Shown: positions 1-12,249 of the stretch, piece after piece
How the letters are laid out: each line of letters opens with the position of its first letter
Numbering within the stretch: position 1 is the first letter of the stretch
DNA from: Sporothrix humicola
Lineage: Eukaryota > Ascomycota > Sordariomycetes > Ophiostomatales > Ophiostomataceae
DNA: 64,000 nt
Reading direction: 5' to 3'
NCBI GenBank assembly: GCA_021396245.1
Contig: WNYE01000027.1
Location: 124,001 to 188,000, forward strand
Translations under genes and position numbers: made by a program
The notes under the pieces: model-generated
Seen by the model: only the letters and a program-made list of their open reading frames with translations
What the model was told of the DNA's origin: nothing
Database searches by the model: none

Positions 1-2102
1 GGTGGTCGTTGGTGGGCAGCTGTGTAAGACACCCGCGGGCAAAGCGATGCATTTGCATGCAGGTTCTGGAATAAGAATATGGTAAGGCGCGAATTACGAA
101 GAGTGCGCGACATCATCGTACATCCAACCTTGAATGCCTGTAAGAGTCCTCTTTACTTTTCCTCATCGCTGGCTGGGAGGTTTGTGTGACTGAATTCCAG
201 CGTGCCTTAAGCTAAGAGTCGCTCCTCCCGTTCTCAGTGAGATGCGAGGGCTGCAGCTTATGTACTCGTACGTCGTACATGCACCCGTATGCAAAAAAGG
301 AAGGAATAGAATGCTTGGAACATCAAGACATTTCAAGGCACAATGGACGAAAAGAGAAAGAACGCCCGTTTTGTGTGTCGGTCCTTCTGTTTTTACTCGC
401 CAGTCGTTCTCGTCACATCCATTCCTGGAACGTTTCCGTTCCTTCTTCGCCTTCCTCGCCTCCGCCCGCTTTCTCTCTCTCTCTCTCTCTCTTTTCTCTC
501 ACCCAACCTGCATCTGCAGTCGAAATGGTTGCACACTCGAGACGCCCTCATGAGAACCAGTTACCACCCACCTCCCACCTCTTCATATTCAGTGTGTCTG
601 CTGTATCGTTATCAACCAGTCGTTCAATCCGCCTGCGCTACTGCACCCCTGCAGAATAGGAATTGATATAGGGCGAGGAGAGGCACGGACGGACCGCAAG
701 CTCGGAAAGAAAACGAAGAAAAAAGCAATGGAAACAACGACATATCTTCGCATCAGGCACAGCTGGGCGGCAGGAAAGGCGAGTTCTTACATGTACAGTG
801 GCGCGTTATGATCGATCGCCTTGATCGAAGACGCATTCTCTCTTCTTCCTTCAAGCTCCAGCGTCTCTTTCAAGTGATGGTATTCTCAGGCAGACCTGCA
901 TTGGCTACTATGCTGAGGCAAGCAAGCAATGCATCTAGGTCACAAGAGGCCATACCGCATCATCCTGATAATTCCGTACCGCTGTGGACAACACGACATC
1001 GACCTGATATGATGGCCTTTGGATGGGCCTCAACAGAACAAGGCCTAAACACATACGCAGCCATTCGCGGCCGTCAATGCCGAGACATGTCGATAAGTTG
1101 GGCATGCGTGAATGCCCAGCAACCACAGGACAATGCGATGCGCTGGCAGACAGACCCGCCAGAAGTTGCGGTCTGGGGAAGACAGAAATTGAACAGAAGG
1201 AGATAAAGAGTAAAGCATCTGCTGACGAGACAAATTGGGAGAGGGAGAGAAGGTAGAAGAGAGAGAGAGAGAGGAAGTGCAAGAACAGTCGCAAACTCAA
1301 CGAGGGAAACCAGAAACGAGTGCAAGAAAAGCTACGCATCATTGCGGATCACAGTTCCGCAGAGAATATTCGCACTTCGCCCAGGCCAGACATTCAACAG
1401 TTGCACAACCGCCTCGTCACTTTCACACGAGTCTCATCACATACCACGTCCTCATTCAGGCACTTTGTCGCCTTCACTCCCGCCGTGCCATCTCCGCCTG
1501 TCACACTTTTGCACGCTCTTTTCGAATCAAGAGCCGAGCGAGGCATTAATTCCAGAGCATTGCACCAAGTCGCAAAGCGCAACTCAAAACGTTTGTCAAC
1601 AGCACTTTGAAAGAACAGCCCGCATCCAGTAGCTTCAGGGCCGCCCCAGCAAACGACCTGCACAGCCCTCTCGCCTCAGCTCACACGCAACGGCCCCATT
1701 TCTTTTGCCCACACGGGCCCTCTTCTGCATTTTGTTACTTCCCAGCTTCCCTGGTGCCTGTTGGCCGCCGCTGAAAGACCGCGTGTTTTGGCCTGTTGCC
1801 CTTTGCTTGACCCCTGGCCCAGCCAAGGCCGATCCACTCCACCTTTGCCCACACCACCCTTTTTATTCACTGTGATACGCCGTTTCTACTTTGCCGCTGA
1901 GGATCTGGCCTCCCACCCATTACGCTTTCGACTCCCACACCACTTACGGAGTACTGTGTCGTAGTATTCCCACACTCCCACCACCCCCGGTCGATCCCCA
2001 GCGCTTGGTCAGAAGACGGTAGCTGTGGCTCTTTCATGTCACTCGATCCCCCCTAAAACGCACTTGACATATCTCGAGGCCTTCTCCTCGTCATTCCTTC
2101 CC
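1..2102. other. Intergenic region, no convincing gene
   Basis: No open frame here shows a recognisable domain or coherent coding pattern. The frames present are short, overlap one another and are low in complexity. The stretch holds a short (CT)n tract near 473-493, a (GA)n tract near 1257-1273, one TACGTCGTA at 269-277 and one TACGGAGTA at 1945-1953. The part next to 2103 is pyrimidine-rich, as expected for a fungal promoter and 5' UTR. Confidence 0.6.
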
Positions 2103-3803
2103 ATGGTGCCCGTTCTCGAGGTTAGCCGTCTGTCACCGGCTTCATCCTTTTACTCCGCAATCTCCCAGCCTTTGAATATTCAATACCTCTCATCGTTACC
2201 TGCTTCTCCTCAAGTTTCGTCAATACCGTCGCTGTTTTCTTTGTTTTCTTTCAAACCAGAACCCACTCGGTCCACCGCTTTGTCAACAGCACAGCCTGCA
2301 CTCACACTCACCTATGGTTCCGTTGACTCCAAAGAGGCCATCTTCCAGATCCGCCAGGTTACCTCGACACAGGACAGGCCGCTCCGAACGTCGCACCTTG
2401 TTCTCGCCGCCGATTCCCTTGACGCCGTCAACAATTTCCATGCAGCTGCGCTGAAGGCTTTCCCGCGTTCTTCAGCCGTAATTGGAACCAGAGCTAGTCT
2501 CGGGCACGACTCTAAAACAACAATTGGAGCTGCCACAGATCAGAGTGATATCTGCGCCCGTGTGACCGATTTTGACGGTAATACCATGGAGATTGCCTAT
2601 TTGCCCGCATCTTACAGCTATCCGTCTTATTACGGAGAATCATCGCCATCTCGATACCGCTCAGCTCACGACTACGACTACGATTCGAACCGGGTCCTGT
2701 ATTATTCCTACGACACGCCGTCTACCGAGCTCTTCAGTCCTCGGTCTGGCAGCGGATCACGGTATCGCGAGATGCCGAGCTCTTACGAATATACCTACCA
2801 TGATGTGGCTCCATCTTCCAGCCGGTACCAAGGCGGCAGCGGCCGCACTGCAACTCTGCGCCGGAGCGCCACGTCCACATCCTCTGCCTCCTACGAGGTA
2901 CCGTCCTCGCCGCGCTACTCATCTCGCGAGTCTTTCAAGGGCATAAGTACCGCTGGCATGATTGGCATGGCCGCTGTTGGTGCCGCCGCCGGCGCTGCCA
3001 TTACATACTCTGTAATGCGCAGCAGTTCTCGGTCACGCAGCAGGTCTTCGCGTAGTCACGAATTCGACGAAGCCACGGCGGTTCCCTCGTTCCAGCGCCG
3101 TTCCACATTTCCAGATTCATATCAAGAATATTCCGGTAGCCGGTATGGAAGCCACGAGGGCAGTGTCCGTGGGCGGTCGCGAAAGGAGACCCGCGAGGTT
3201 GAAGACTTGTATGGGTATGATGCTAGCCGGGGCCGGCTCACTTCATCCCGCCATTACCATCCCAGTGGTGGGTCTGCGAGTGGCTCCGGAAGCCGGGCGC
3301 GCAGCGAGGCGGCATATGACCGTGCTCCCCTTATGATCTCGGAAGGCGAGATTCGCGGAGGAGGCAGCTACATCTCATCTCGACACGGGGCGTCTGGTCT
3401 CCCCCCACAAGCGCTGTCTTCTTCCCGCCGGGGATCCACCTATGACTACCATGTTGCCGAGCCTACAGACCGTGGTGATCGGGACAGCTACGTGTCCGGC
3501 GCTCGCAGTCACCGGACTGTACGCGGAAGCGGCAGTGGTGGCAGCCGGCTGCCGTCGACGCCACCGAATGCGAGCCGTAGCGCTCCCGTGCGACAGGGTA
3601 TGAGCCGGTCTGGTAGCTACATGTCGGCGCGCAATGTCCCCCTGCCTGCCAGCGGCACTGGCAGCAGTTATGCGCACTGGGAAGAAGACGCCCGATTCGC
3701 CGATGACAACCGATTTTTGTACGATGACGACGATAACGACAGCGTGGCGCCGAGTGACAGCATAAGCTGTGTGGGTAGCCGCAGCCGGCGACATCACCAT
3801 TAA
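2103..3803 (+). CDS. VOC/glyoxalase-fold protein with long low-complexity C-terminus
   Basis: A single-exon protein of 566 aa. The start is the first ATG before the recognisable domain; the frame stays open 78 nt further upstream but holds no earlier ATG. Residues 1-150 look like a vicinal-oxygen-chelate (glyoxalase/bleomycin-resistance) module: an opening strand and a helix with SFYSAISQPLNIQYLSS, a central VNNFHAAALKAF helix, and a closing DFDGNTMEIAY strand with the Glu often used as metal ligand. The remaining 400 residues are rich in Ser, Arg, Tyr and Gly. They contain one glycine-zipper-like hydrophobic segment around residue 285 (GMIGMAAVGAAAGAAITYSV) that could insert in a membrane. 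Small VOC proteins of this type are common in fungi; the long tail is unusual. Substrate unknown. A perfect (CT)36 tract follows the gene. Confidence 0.75.
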   Translation: MVPVLEVSRLSPASSFYSAISQPLNIQYLSSLPASPQVSSIPSLFSLFSFKPEPTRSTALSTAQPALTLTYGSVDSKEAIFQIRQVTSTQDRPLRTSHLVLAADSLDAVNNFHAAALKAFPRSSAVIGTRASLGHDSKTTIGAATDQSDICARVTDFDGNTMEIAYLPASYSYPSYYGESSPSRYRSAHDYDYDSNRVLYYSYDTPSTELFSPRSGSGSRYREMPSSYEYTYHDVAPSSSRYQGGSGRTATLRRSATSTSSASYEVPSSPRYSSRESFKGISTAGMIGMAAVGAAAGAAITYSVMRSSSRSRSRSSRSHEFDEATAVPSFQRRSTFPDSYQEYSGSRYGSHEGSVRGRSRKETREVEDLYGYDASRGRLTSSRHYHPSGGSASGSGSRARSEAAYDRAPLMISEGEIRGGGSYISSRHGASGLPPQALSSSRRGSTYDYHVAEPTDRGDRDSYVSGARSHRTVRGSGSGGSRLPSTPPNASRSAPVRQGMSRSGSYMSARNVPLPASGTGSSYAHWEEDARFADDNRFLYDDDDNDSVAPSDSISCVGSRSRRHHH

Positions 3804-3911
3804 GCTGTTAACGAATTTGTTTCATCACCATATATTGCTGAGGGCATGTGTGTGCTTGTCACGCCCTCAACTGTTAATGCTTTATCAAGGGGTGTTTTTT
3901 TTTCACTCTGT

Positions 3912-3986
<75 letters not shown>

Positions 3987-5476
3987 ATGGACATTTCTCT
4001 TTGGGATACCTGAGTTTTCTTTTCTTTTCTTTTCTTTGCCGCCTTGTTTTCCTCCGACTTCTGCATTTTGGATTGAAGCTGGCTTTTTATTTGGCCCACT
4101 CTTATTTATTTTTGCAACCGGAAACCACTATCACATGGCGCCCTTTCAAGTGCCATACTTGGAGCTTTTATTGGGCCTGATCTATTATGACCACAATTTG
4201 GATTATATCGGCTACTTTTTTCCCTCTCTTTCTTTCCTCGTTTTTTATTTTTTATTTTTTTTATTCAGTCTTATATTCTCGAATCGTCTACTTTCTCAGT
4301 TACAGGACCGAACCATAACTGCACATTTAAACGTCAGATACGGATGGGCGGCTGCGACTTTTCTTTGATTGTATACTTTATATTTTAAACAGAGCAATCT
4401 GCATCGACACGACAGCACTTTCGGGTATACTAAGCTTTTCTTTACTGGATCTTGCGCATTTCGTTTCATTCTGTGCACTGGCATGCCCTCGTTTACACCA
4501 CAAATTCGCTCACTGTCTCCGTGTTTTAGGCAATAGCACTTTGTGTCCACTGTTACCTTCTTTCCACGCCACTGTGGCATAGTCAACGCAATTAAACGTA
4601 GCCGAGTTAGTAGATGAAGTGGCATTTGTTTAGTTATCAGCTATTCTGGGTTGGCGCTTTATTCTGGATACAGCGATATTCGGCAAACCGAGGTGTGCTT
4701 GGGAAAGTTGCCTCCGATGGCCGGCAGAGGAGCTAATTTTTTTCTTAGCCGCCTTCCGTCACCATCCGTCCCTGAGAAGGGAAGGGGCAACGTATCTTAC
4801 AGAACAGGATAGTGCAAGGGGGCCCTTTTGTTCTACAATGTCCATTTTCCTTTTCCCCCTTTCTTTTGTTTCGTACTTAAATATTGTATATTCTACATGA
4901 AGAGAAATAAAAGTGCAACGAGTTGCATGTTAAAAATGAGTGTGACACTCACATCGTTGTGCCAGCATCCATCATCGGTGCAACGTTTTGAATAATTCGT
5001 TGAGAAAGAGTGATGAGTCGCACTTGCACCCACACATCCACGCACTGAGAAGGAACTACCGATGTTGACTCACATGACCCCTTCCCCAACTGCTCAGACG
5101 TGCGATCCGCCCCCGTCCCGCTCAAACTTAGAAGCTGGCTTTTGGGCGTAGCACTAATTGCATTTTTTCTTCTTCCTTTATCAACACTGGCCCTCATTGT
5201 GGATAGTGACTTCTCGCGCAAACTCACTGTACTATTTGTTTCCACCCCACGTCCTCTCATGGGCCTGGTTCATTCCTCACAGCAACCAACCTCATTTACT
5301 TGTTTCAAACAAATCTACTGCGTATCCCGCTCTTCTCTACCGTCCGTATCGGAGAGCATTTTGCCAAAAAGACTTGGAGCATCGCCGAATCCAGACCGAG
5401 ACGCACGAACACCGTACGCCGCATTATCCTGTCTTGAACGTACACCAGGTTCAGCACACACTCTTCTGACTCAATC
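3804..5476. other. Intergenic region with microsatellite, no gene seen
   Basis: This covers the 3' side of the VOC-type gene and the promoter of the cystathionine gamma-synthase gene. It holds the (CT)36 tract, further T-rich stretches around 4200-4270, and a pyrimidine-rich leader close to 5476. I see no coherent coding sequence. Confidence 0.6.
3913..3984. repeat. Perfect (CT)36 microsatellite
   Basis: Seventy-two bases of uninterrupted CT dinucleotide, starting about 110 nt after the stop codon of the upstream gene. It probably lies in the 3' UTR or just beyond. On the other strand it reads (AG)36. Confidence 0.97.
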
Positions 5477-7681
5477 ATGCCTTCCATTGGATTGGGCGAG
5501 TCCATTCCTCCCGACACGGCACATGTGAGTTCCTCTTGTCCATTTGAACACTGATCTCTTTTGCATTTCGTTGTGGCACATCGCGGGATATGAGACAGGT
5601 TGCTGACTTAATTACACAAGGCTGTGAGCGTGTCTCTGCCAACCTGGAAGGCAAATGTTGGCTATGAGGAAGGCGAGTCATGGGTGATCTCGAAGATGGT
5701 CACTGGCTATCCAAGGTATACACACCCCAGCGAGAATTTGCCTTTTGCTGCATCTCCCTTCTTTTGGACGCTTGTCTGTAATTTCAAGGGACATCCAGTT
5801 TTAACGCTGCTCAGATTTTTCATTCACAACCTCATCAAGGCATTTGCTGCAAGTCTTGCCGAACGGTTTGGCCAGCCAGGCCAGACGGCCATTCTCTTTC
5901 CTAGTCGCCCTGCAGCAGCGAGGTGCCGGGCATTCATTGAGAAATATGCCGCAGATCCATCGTCTCTAGAGGGGCTGTCTGTTGTTCACCTGGCGCTGGA
6001 CGCGTCTAACCCAGAGAGTACAGCGTTTCGGACTCTGGCGCCCACTATCTCGGCTGTTATTATGAAGCAGGAAGCATTTCCTCTTGGCAAGCAGTACTGG
6101 CAGCACTCTGGTGACGGCGTGTCAAGCCGCCGTGCTGAATATTGTCACAAGCTGTTCAGCGAGGGATTTCTGGTGCGTGTAGAAGATGACGGCACCGTCC
6201 CCACTGCGGCTGCACCCATTGCAGAAGCCCCCGTTCCCAAACCAAACCCAGCTCCAGCTGCAGTGGTCGGAATGAAGCCGGTTCGCGGCCCCAAACGGTA
6301 CCGCCGGCCCATGTCCCAGAGCGAGGACGTCGCTGCGCCTGCTGTGTCATCGAACACCACCGTTACCCCCCCATTGGCTACCAACGGCAATAATAATGGC
6401 CGTCCCGCCTCGCCCAACGCTGGAGGCGCAGGCGACGAAGACGAAGACGAGACAGCACGCTTCCTTGAGGAGCGCTTTGGCCGCAACCTTGACCTGTCGT
6501 TTGTGCGTCGTGCCAAGTCGGCCATCCTGCGGCGGATTACCGGCGCCATGACGGCAGATAACGACGTGGATCTTGAGCACAATCACTCGCCGCCACCCCA
6601 GGCCCCCGTATCATCCGATGGCAACTTTAGAGGCGTTGCGGATGTTCAAGAAGACGACGTGTACCTGCTGCCATGTGGCATGAACGCCATTTTCAATGCC
6701 CACCGGTTCCTAATACGCGCACGTCCCGACCATGCTAATCTGAAGAGCATCAATTTTGGGTTCCCGTATGTCGACACACTCAAAATTTTAGAAAAGTTCG
6801 GAGCCGGCTGCTTGTTCTACGGCCACGCGTCTGAAACCGACCTAGACGACCTCGAGAAGCGCTTGAAGGAGGGCGAGCGCTTCCTCGGTCTTTTCTGCGA
6901 GTTCCCCGGTAACCCGTTGCTGACCTGCCCGAACCTTGGCCGCATTCGCAAGCTTGCTGACCAGTACGATTTCGCGGTGGTGGTTGACGAGACCATTGGC
7001 ACGTTTGCGAATGTGAATGTCCTGCCCTTTGCCGACATTGTTGTTAGCAGTTTGACTAAGATCTTCTCGGGCGACTGCAATGTTATGGGTGGGAGCCTTG
7101 TCTTGAACCGTCACCAGAAGACGCTGTACACCAGACTCAAGGAAGCGGCCACAGTTGAGTACGACCCCAACTCCTACTGGCCCGAGGACGCCATCTTCAT
7201 GGAGCGCAACAGTCGTGACTTCGCCACTCGGGTCGACCGCATCAACGCCAACGCCCAGACCATCTGTGACGTTTTGCTCGCTAGCCCCATCATCAAGCAG
7301 CTCAACTACCCCAAGTATAGCCCGTCACGGGCCAATTATGAGGCCTGCCGCATCGGGGCCGCATCAGATGGCCCTGCCACTGCAAGCGCAGCTCACCGTG
7401 TCGGTGGCTACGGCGGCCTGTTGTCATTCAGCTTCCAGAACAAGGCCCAGGCCATTGCCTTTTACGACGCTGTCGAGACCGCCAAGGGCCCCTCTCTGGG
7501 CACCAATTTCACGCTGACTTCACCGTACGTGGTTCTTGCACACTACCAGGAACTAGACTGGTGTGCTGGCCTGGGTGTTGATCCGGATCTGATCCGTGTC
7601 AGCGTCGGTTTGGAGGAAGAGGGCGCTTTGCGGGAGTGTTTTGAGACCGCACTGGCGGCCGCGGCGGCTACATCTGCGTAG
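5477..7681 (+). CDS. met-7: Cystathionine gamma-synthase (MET-7/STR2 type)
   Basis: PLP enzyme of transsulfuration that joins O-acetylhomoserine and cysteine to give cystathionine. Three exons are inferred, 5477-5524, 5621-5715 and 5815-7681, giving 669 aa. The first exon encodes MPSIGLGESIPPDTAH, the usual N-terminus of this fungal family. Removing the second intron restores TGYPRFFIHNL. The PLP-binding motif SSLTKIFSGDCNVMGG puts the Schiff-base lysine near residue 463, and the DETIGTFANVN segment supplies the cofactor-pyridine aspartate. A disordered Pro/Ala/Asp/Glu-rich insertion of about 130 residues separates the N-terminal part from the catalytic core; fungal members are known to be longer than bacterial MetB. 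The second intron is exactly 99 nt and stays open, so a read-through form would keep frame. Confidence 0.93.
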
Positions 7682-8680
7682 ATGTGCCGCCAACCTTTCG
7701 TAGTTCATAGCATAGTCTCAAGCAAGATTTTGGCCGTTTTTGTCGGCATTAAAAAATCCGTGTATTTAAGTTGTGCTTCTTGAAGGAGAGTGAATGCGAT
7801 CCGAAGGTGCAATACGGAAGTATATACGACGTATATACAGGCGTAATACTGAAGCAACACCGCTGGAGCACGTTCATCACAGGCACGATTTAGTGCCTGT
7901 TTGGCCCCTTGCCGGCTAATTTGCAAGTCGGGTGTTAGGTGTAATTCCCTGTGGTTGGCATTTCCCACCAGGCTCAAGTGGCACTAATGAGTAATACTAC
8001 TAACTAAATACATGTCATCCCTCTTTTTGCGTCCTTCCTTATTCTTTCCCAACTTCCACATTCTGTCCCATCGCCACGCGCTCTAATATCCTTCTATTAT
8101 CCGACAGACAAGACGTCCCTCACCACCGGCGCTGGACCCCATTGTCTCATCAAAATCACCTTTTTGCTTCGCGACAGCACCGTGTCTTTCCAAAGACAAT
8201 TCGTAATCGGCTCAGCCGTTTTCGCCCGTCCCTTTCTGCGCCCTTTTCTCTTGCGCATACGAGCGCATGCTTCATCGCGCCTTCCTCGTTCGCAAACGAA
8301 GCCTCCATCGAGCCTGCCCTTCCTGGCCAACCTTCTATTTCTTAAGCCCTTTTTTTTTCGTCTGTGCGTGACACAGAGAAGTACCCTGTTCTTGCCTCTT
8401 TGACAATACTATTTGTGCGTGCCCCAACACCACGTGCACTTGCCCTCCGATCTAGCGTTTGCGCATTCCCACGTTTGCTTTCGCTTCACCTTTGCGTCAC
8501 TTTGGTCTTGCGAGCCCAAACGCTTGTGCCTTTCACGCTCGTCCTACAAGCGGCTCCCCTACCGCGACCTGTTCCACCTGTTGAGTACTTTTTTCTGCAA
8601 GGCTGCCCGACCTTTGACGTATTTTTGTTTCCTCCGCCCTCACTGCCACGCGCCCTGGCAGATATCTATACACATACGCA
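7682..8680. other. Intergenic region; promoter and 5' UTR of Nab3-like gene
   Basis: The left part is the 3' side of the cystathionine gamma-synthase gene and carries one TACGACGTA at 7825-7833. From about 8000 the sequence is pyrimidine-rich up to the ATG at 8681, typical of a long fungal leader. No coding sequence recognised. Confidence 0.6.
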
Positions 8681-11600
8681 ATGTCTACGATCCCCGAGGC
8701 AGCTCCTGGAGCAGTCCTAGATTCTGCCAGTGTCAATTCTGTTGTTGATGGCAGGCAAGGTCTTGGTGAAGATGGTGCCGCCGCACTACACAGCGAAGGC
8801 GAAGTCTCAGAGTCCCACGATGAGCCAGCTATTGCTAGCATTGCTCCTAGAGAGTACCAGACAAATGGTCTGGATATGAATGATGCGACACACAGTGTCG
8901 ACGCCAGTGCCTCTGCCGAAGCAGATGTTGTCGGTGCCAATGACATGGTCACCGCCATTGTTCCTGAAGGTGCAGGTGCCGATCTTGACGTTGATGCTAA
9001 TTCCGATGGCGAGGACGTTGATACACCTGGCGATGTCGATGAAGACTACGGCGATGACGTTGGAAACGACTTGCCAGTATTGTCGCCAGCAGCGCCAAAA
9101 GAGGATGTACCTGATACTGAGCCTGTACAGCAACATGCTTTGAAAGTCGCAACAGATGAAAACCCCTCTGATGGTGCGGAGAGAGGGGGTGCCGTTGACA
9201 CCATCAAGAAACGTTCGGTGCCTGGTTTCCCCCCTGATTCGTTACCTGAGTCTCCGTTGGCCGCTGACGAGCCGGCGACCGTCCCGAGCCTCCCACCTGC
9301 AGATGTTGGTGATGCCGAAAAGTCCAATACCGCTCCAGATGTTGACCCTTCTGCGATTGATGCCGATGCCGATGCCGATACTGATGCTGATGCTGATGCT
9401 GATGCTGATGCTGGGATTGGGGTTGAGGAAACCAATGATGACAACCCAGGCAGCGCATCGGGCGCTGCTCGGTCACCATCCCCCCTCCCCTACATTGATG
9501 ATATCGCAATGCTTGATACTGGAGAGCCAGGTGAAATCCGACCGAGTGCCCCAACTGAATCATCATTCACATCTTCCATCCAAGCCCCAAAAGCCTCCAC
9601 AACATCTGTGGATCAGGAAGACAAGGTCCGCTCCACAGCAGATGACAATGGGCCAGCCATTGATTTCGACAAAATGATCGATGCAATTTCAGCGGATGCT
9701 GCTAAACCTTCAGTCACGGCCTCCAAAGCCCCCATTGGAGCACCAAAGGGTCCGTCCAACCCTTTTCCACGGCCGCCCACTGGCCCTGCGCGTATGACTG
9801 GAAGATACGCAAACAATCCGAATCTCCCTAAGCCACCAGCGGCTGCTGCAACCGGGACTGTGGGCGGTGTAGTTCCTCCCGTTTCCCTCCCGAACTTCCC
9901 GGCAGTAGGCAGTCGCCGTGGGCAAGCCGGCCGCGCTATTCAGGGGCAGCCTCCCTCTGCGCCCCGTCAGCCGCCGAACAATCCCCGCGGGAAGGCTGCT
10001 GTTGACCGAGCCTACCAGGCTTTCCTCAATGAAGAGAAAATACATGTTGCGGAAGGAAAATGGGAGGCATTTCCAGAGGGTTCGCGGATGTTTGTTGGTA
10101 TGTTGCAGTTTGGAGTTTTTATTCCGGCACTTTATTTCTGCAATTCCCATAGCCTTTTCTAACGTTGCTTCCCCCACAGGAAACCTATCTCAGGAGAGAG
10201 TCAGTAAACGGGATGTCTTTGAGAAGTTCCACCACTTTGGTCGCCTTGCACAGATATCCATTAAGTCTGCTTATGGATTTGTTCAGTATCATTCGGCAGA
10301 CGAGGCCGCGGCTGCTATGAAGGCGCTCGAAGGCGTCGAAATTCGTGGTAGGAAAATTCGTATGTTGCAACCCGTCCACCCCCATCATCTTCTCGCTTTA
10401 CTCCGCCTTCTATGGTGTCTTTACTTCTTAAATTCTTTTCTTTTTCTATCCCTTCTGTTTCTTCGTGCTATTTGTTGACGTACCACAGATTTGGAGATCT
10501 CGAAGCTCCCGACAAAAGACAAAGGCCGGGAGCGTGGCGGAAAGGAGCGTTCGCCTGAGCAGAACAGGAACCGAGGTGGCCGGGACCGGGAGGTAGAGCG
10601 ATATGACGACCGCAGCCCAAGCAACAGCTACCGTCCGAGAGACGACCACAGTAGAGGCTCGAAAGAACACTATGCCGTGTCTCCCCGCCACGACCGTGGA
10701 TGGGCCGACGCGTATAATCAGGAACAGGGTGGTCAAAATGACCATGGACGCCGGTCGCGTGGACGGTCGCGGTCTCCAACCCGGCGTGGTAACCAGGGAA
10801 TCTATCGCTCTCGTCGCTCTCCCAGCCCATACTATCGGGAAAGAAACCGAAGTGTCCATAGCGGACAACATGCGCTTAAAACGCGGTATGGCGGGGACGT
10901 ACCGGACGTCCAATTTCTCGTTGCGCAAGAACTGGATCGCGAATTTATCAAGTGGGCACAGGCACCGTTTCTTGAGCGTGGATTGAAGACAGATGTCACC
11001 CTCATGGCACCGCATATGCCGCCGCGCGACTCTATTATCCAGGTGCATGTCCTCGAAGGTGTTACAGCTGTTGTCGATCTAGATCTGAGCTCGCAGAACA
11101 AAGGCAAGATACCCGTACAGGTTTTCAATCGATCAGCCAGTGCTAGCAACGTGCGGTTTGACGGTTACCAGGACCTTGCACCGCCAGTCGCTGCTGATGT
11201 CGTTCTTCGAGCCCGATCAGCTGGCGCGGCCAACCAGATGCAACAATACCCGGCCCAACATGCACCTTACACTCAGAACTACCACGGTGCTCATCCAAAT
11301 TATGGCCCGCCACATGTGCCATCGCAATCCGTTGGATATTCCCAGGCCCCTCCACCCACAACAGCTGCGCCTGTGAATGGTGTTGAGTTGGCAGCACTTT
11401 TAGGACAGCTGGACAACTCAACCCTGGCCCAGGTCCTCGGCGCCCTTCAAGCATCGCAGGCCGCTCCCGTTGCCGCCCCGCCTTCCTCTGCAAGCTACGG
11501 CCCTGCTTCGTCATCGGCTGTTCAATATACGGCCTCACCTAACAATACGCAACAGGCCCAGCTCGCAGCATTGCTGGGTACGCTCGGTGCAGCAGCCAAC

Positions 11601-11750
11601 CCACCTGCTCCTGCCCAGCCGGCCTACGGCTCAGCTCCGGGACAATATGTCCCGGGACCTCCCAGTACGTACCAAGCGGCTGCTTTCCAAGGCGTCGATG
11701 AGCAGACAATCCAGGCTCTCATGATCCACCTTGCCAGGCCCCAGCAGTGA
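8681..11750 (+). CDS. nab3: Nab3-like nuclear RNA-binding protein (RRM)
   Basis: Likely orthologue of Nab3, the RRM protein that works with Nrd1 in termination and processing of non-coding transcripts in the nucleus. Exons 8681-10097, 10180-10359 and 10489-11750 give 952 aa. Residues 1-450 are acidic and disordered, with an Asp-Ala dipeptide run near 225-245. The single RRM spans roughly residues 469-535 and is assembled across both introns: RNP2 FVGNLS, RNP1 KSAYGFVQY and the end IRGRKIHLEISKLP. An Arg/Gly/Asp-rich stretch follows, then a conserved middle domain (residues about 600-690), and a Gln/Pro/Ala-rich tail ending in short helices such as QVLGALQ, which in Nab3 mediate self-assembly. 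Branch-point and acceptor signals are clear in both introns. Confidence 0.88.
9358..9418 (+). repeat. GATGCC/GATGCT hexamer repeat encoding Asp-Ala
   Basis: A run of about ten degenerate GATGCN units inside the acidic region of the Nab3-like gene. It encodes an alternating Asp-Ala string with one Asp-Thr unit. The third-base variation shows it is not freshly expanded. Confidence 0.9.
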
Positions 11751-12249
11751 GTTGGTTTCGCTCAGCTGCGCTGTATGCGGAGGTCAATATGGGAGGGGGT
11801 CGCTTCATTTTTTCGCATGGGTAAAATCAAAACCATCTATGAGCACGTTTGGGTGGAATTATGAGGTTTAAAATTCAAGGAGGTTGTAATAAATTATTTG
11901 AAAATAAAAGAACGAAATGAAAAAGAAAAAAAAAATAAAGAAAAAAAAAATAATAAGTGAGGTTAACCTTTTTGTGTATGAATTCTACCCCAGCATGGTT
12001 TCTTCTATTCCTTCGTATGCCGGTGTAAAATGCGTGCTGCAAATAATCCAGAACCCTGTTGTCCCCGTCTGTGCCCACCCCAAACAATTGAAGCCTCGTC
12101 TAGTTTTCTAGCTCTTTCCCCCTGTGGCCAACGGCATCCAAACAATTAAAACCGGGCCGCAGATATGCATCGACTGTGTAAAAAATAATATAATACAAGA
12201 AAAATGCCACAAGTTTGATGTGGCAAGAATCTGGTGCCGCTTTCAGCGA
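11751..12249. other. Convergent intergenic region, 3' UTRs
   Basis: It lies between the 3' ends of the Nab3-like gene and the LETM1-like gene. An A-rich run of AAAG/AAAAT type sits near 11917-11955. Nothing else recognised. Confidence 0.6.

Noticed and set aside
808..1342. Overlapping open frames of 60-135 codons on both strands in the left intergenic region
   Set aside because: They overlap each other, lack any recognisable domain, have skewed composition and no supporting splice or start context.
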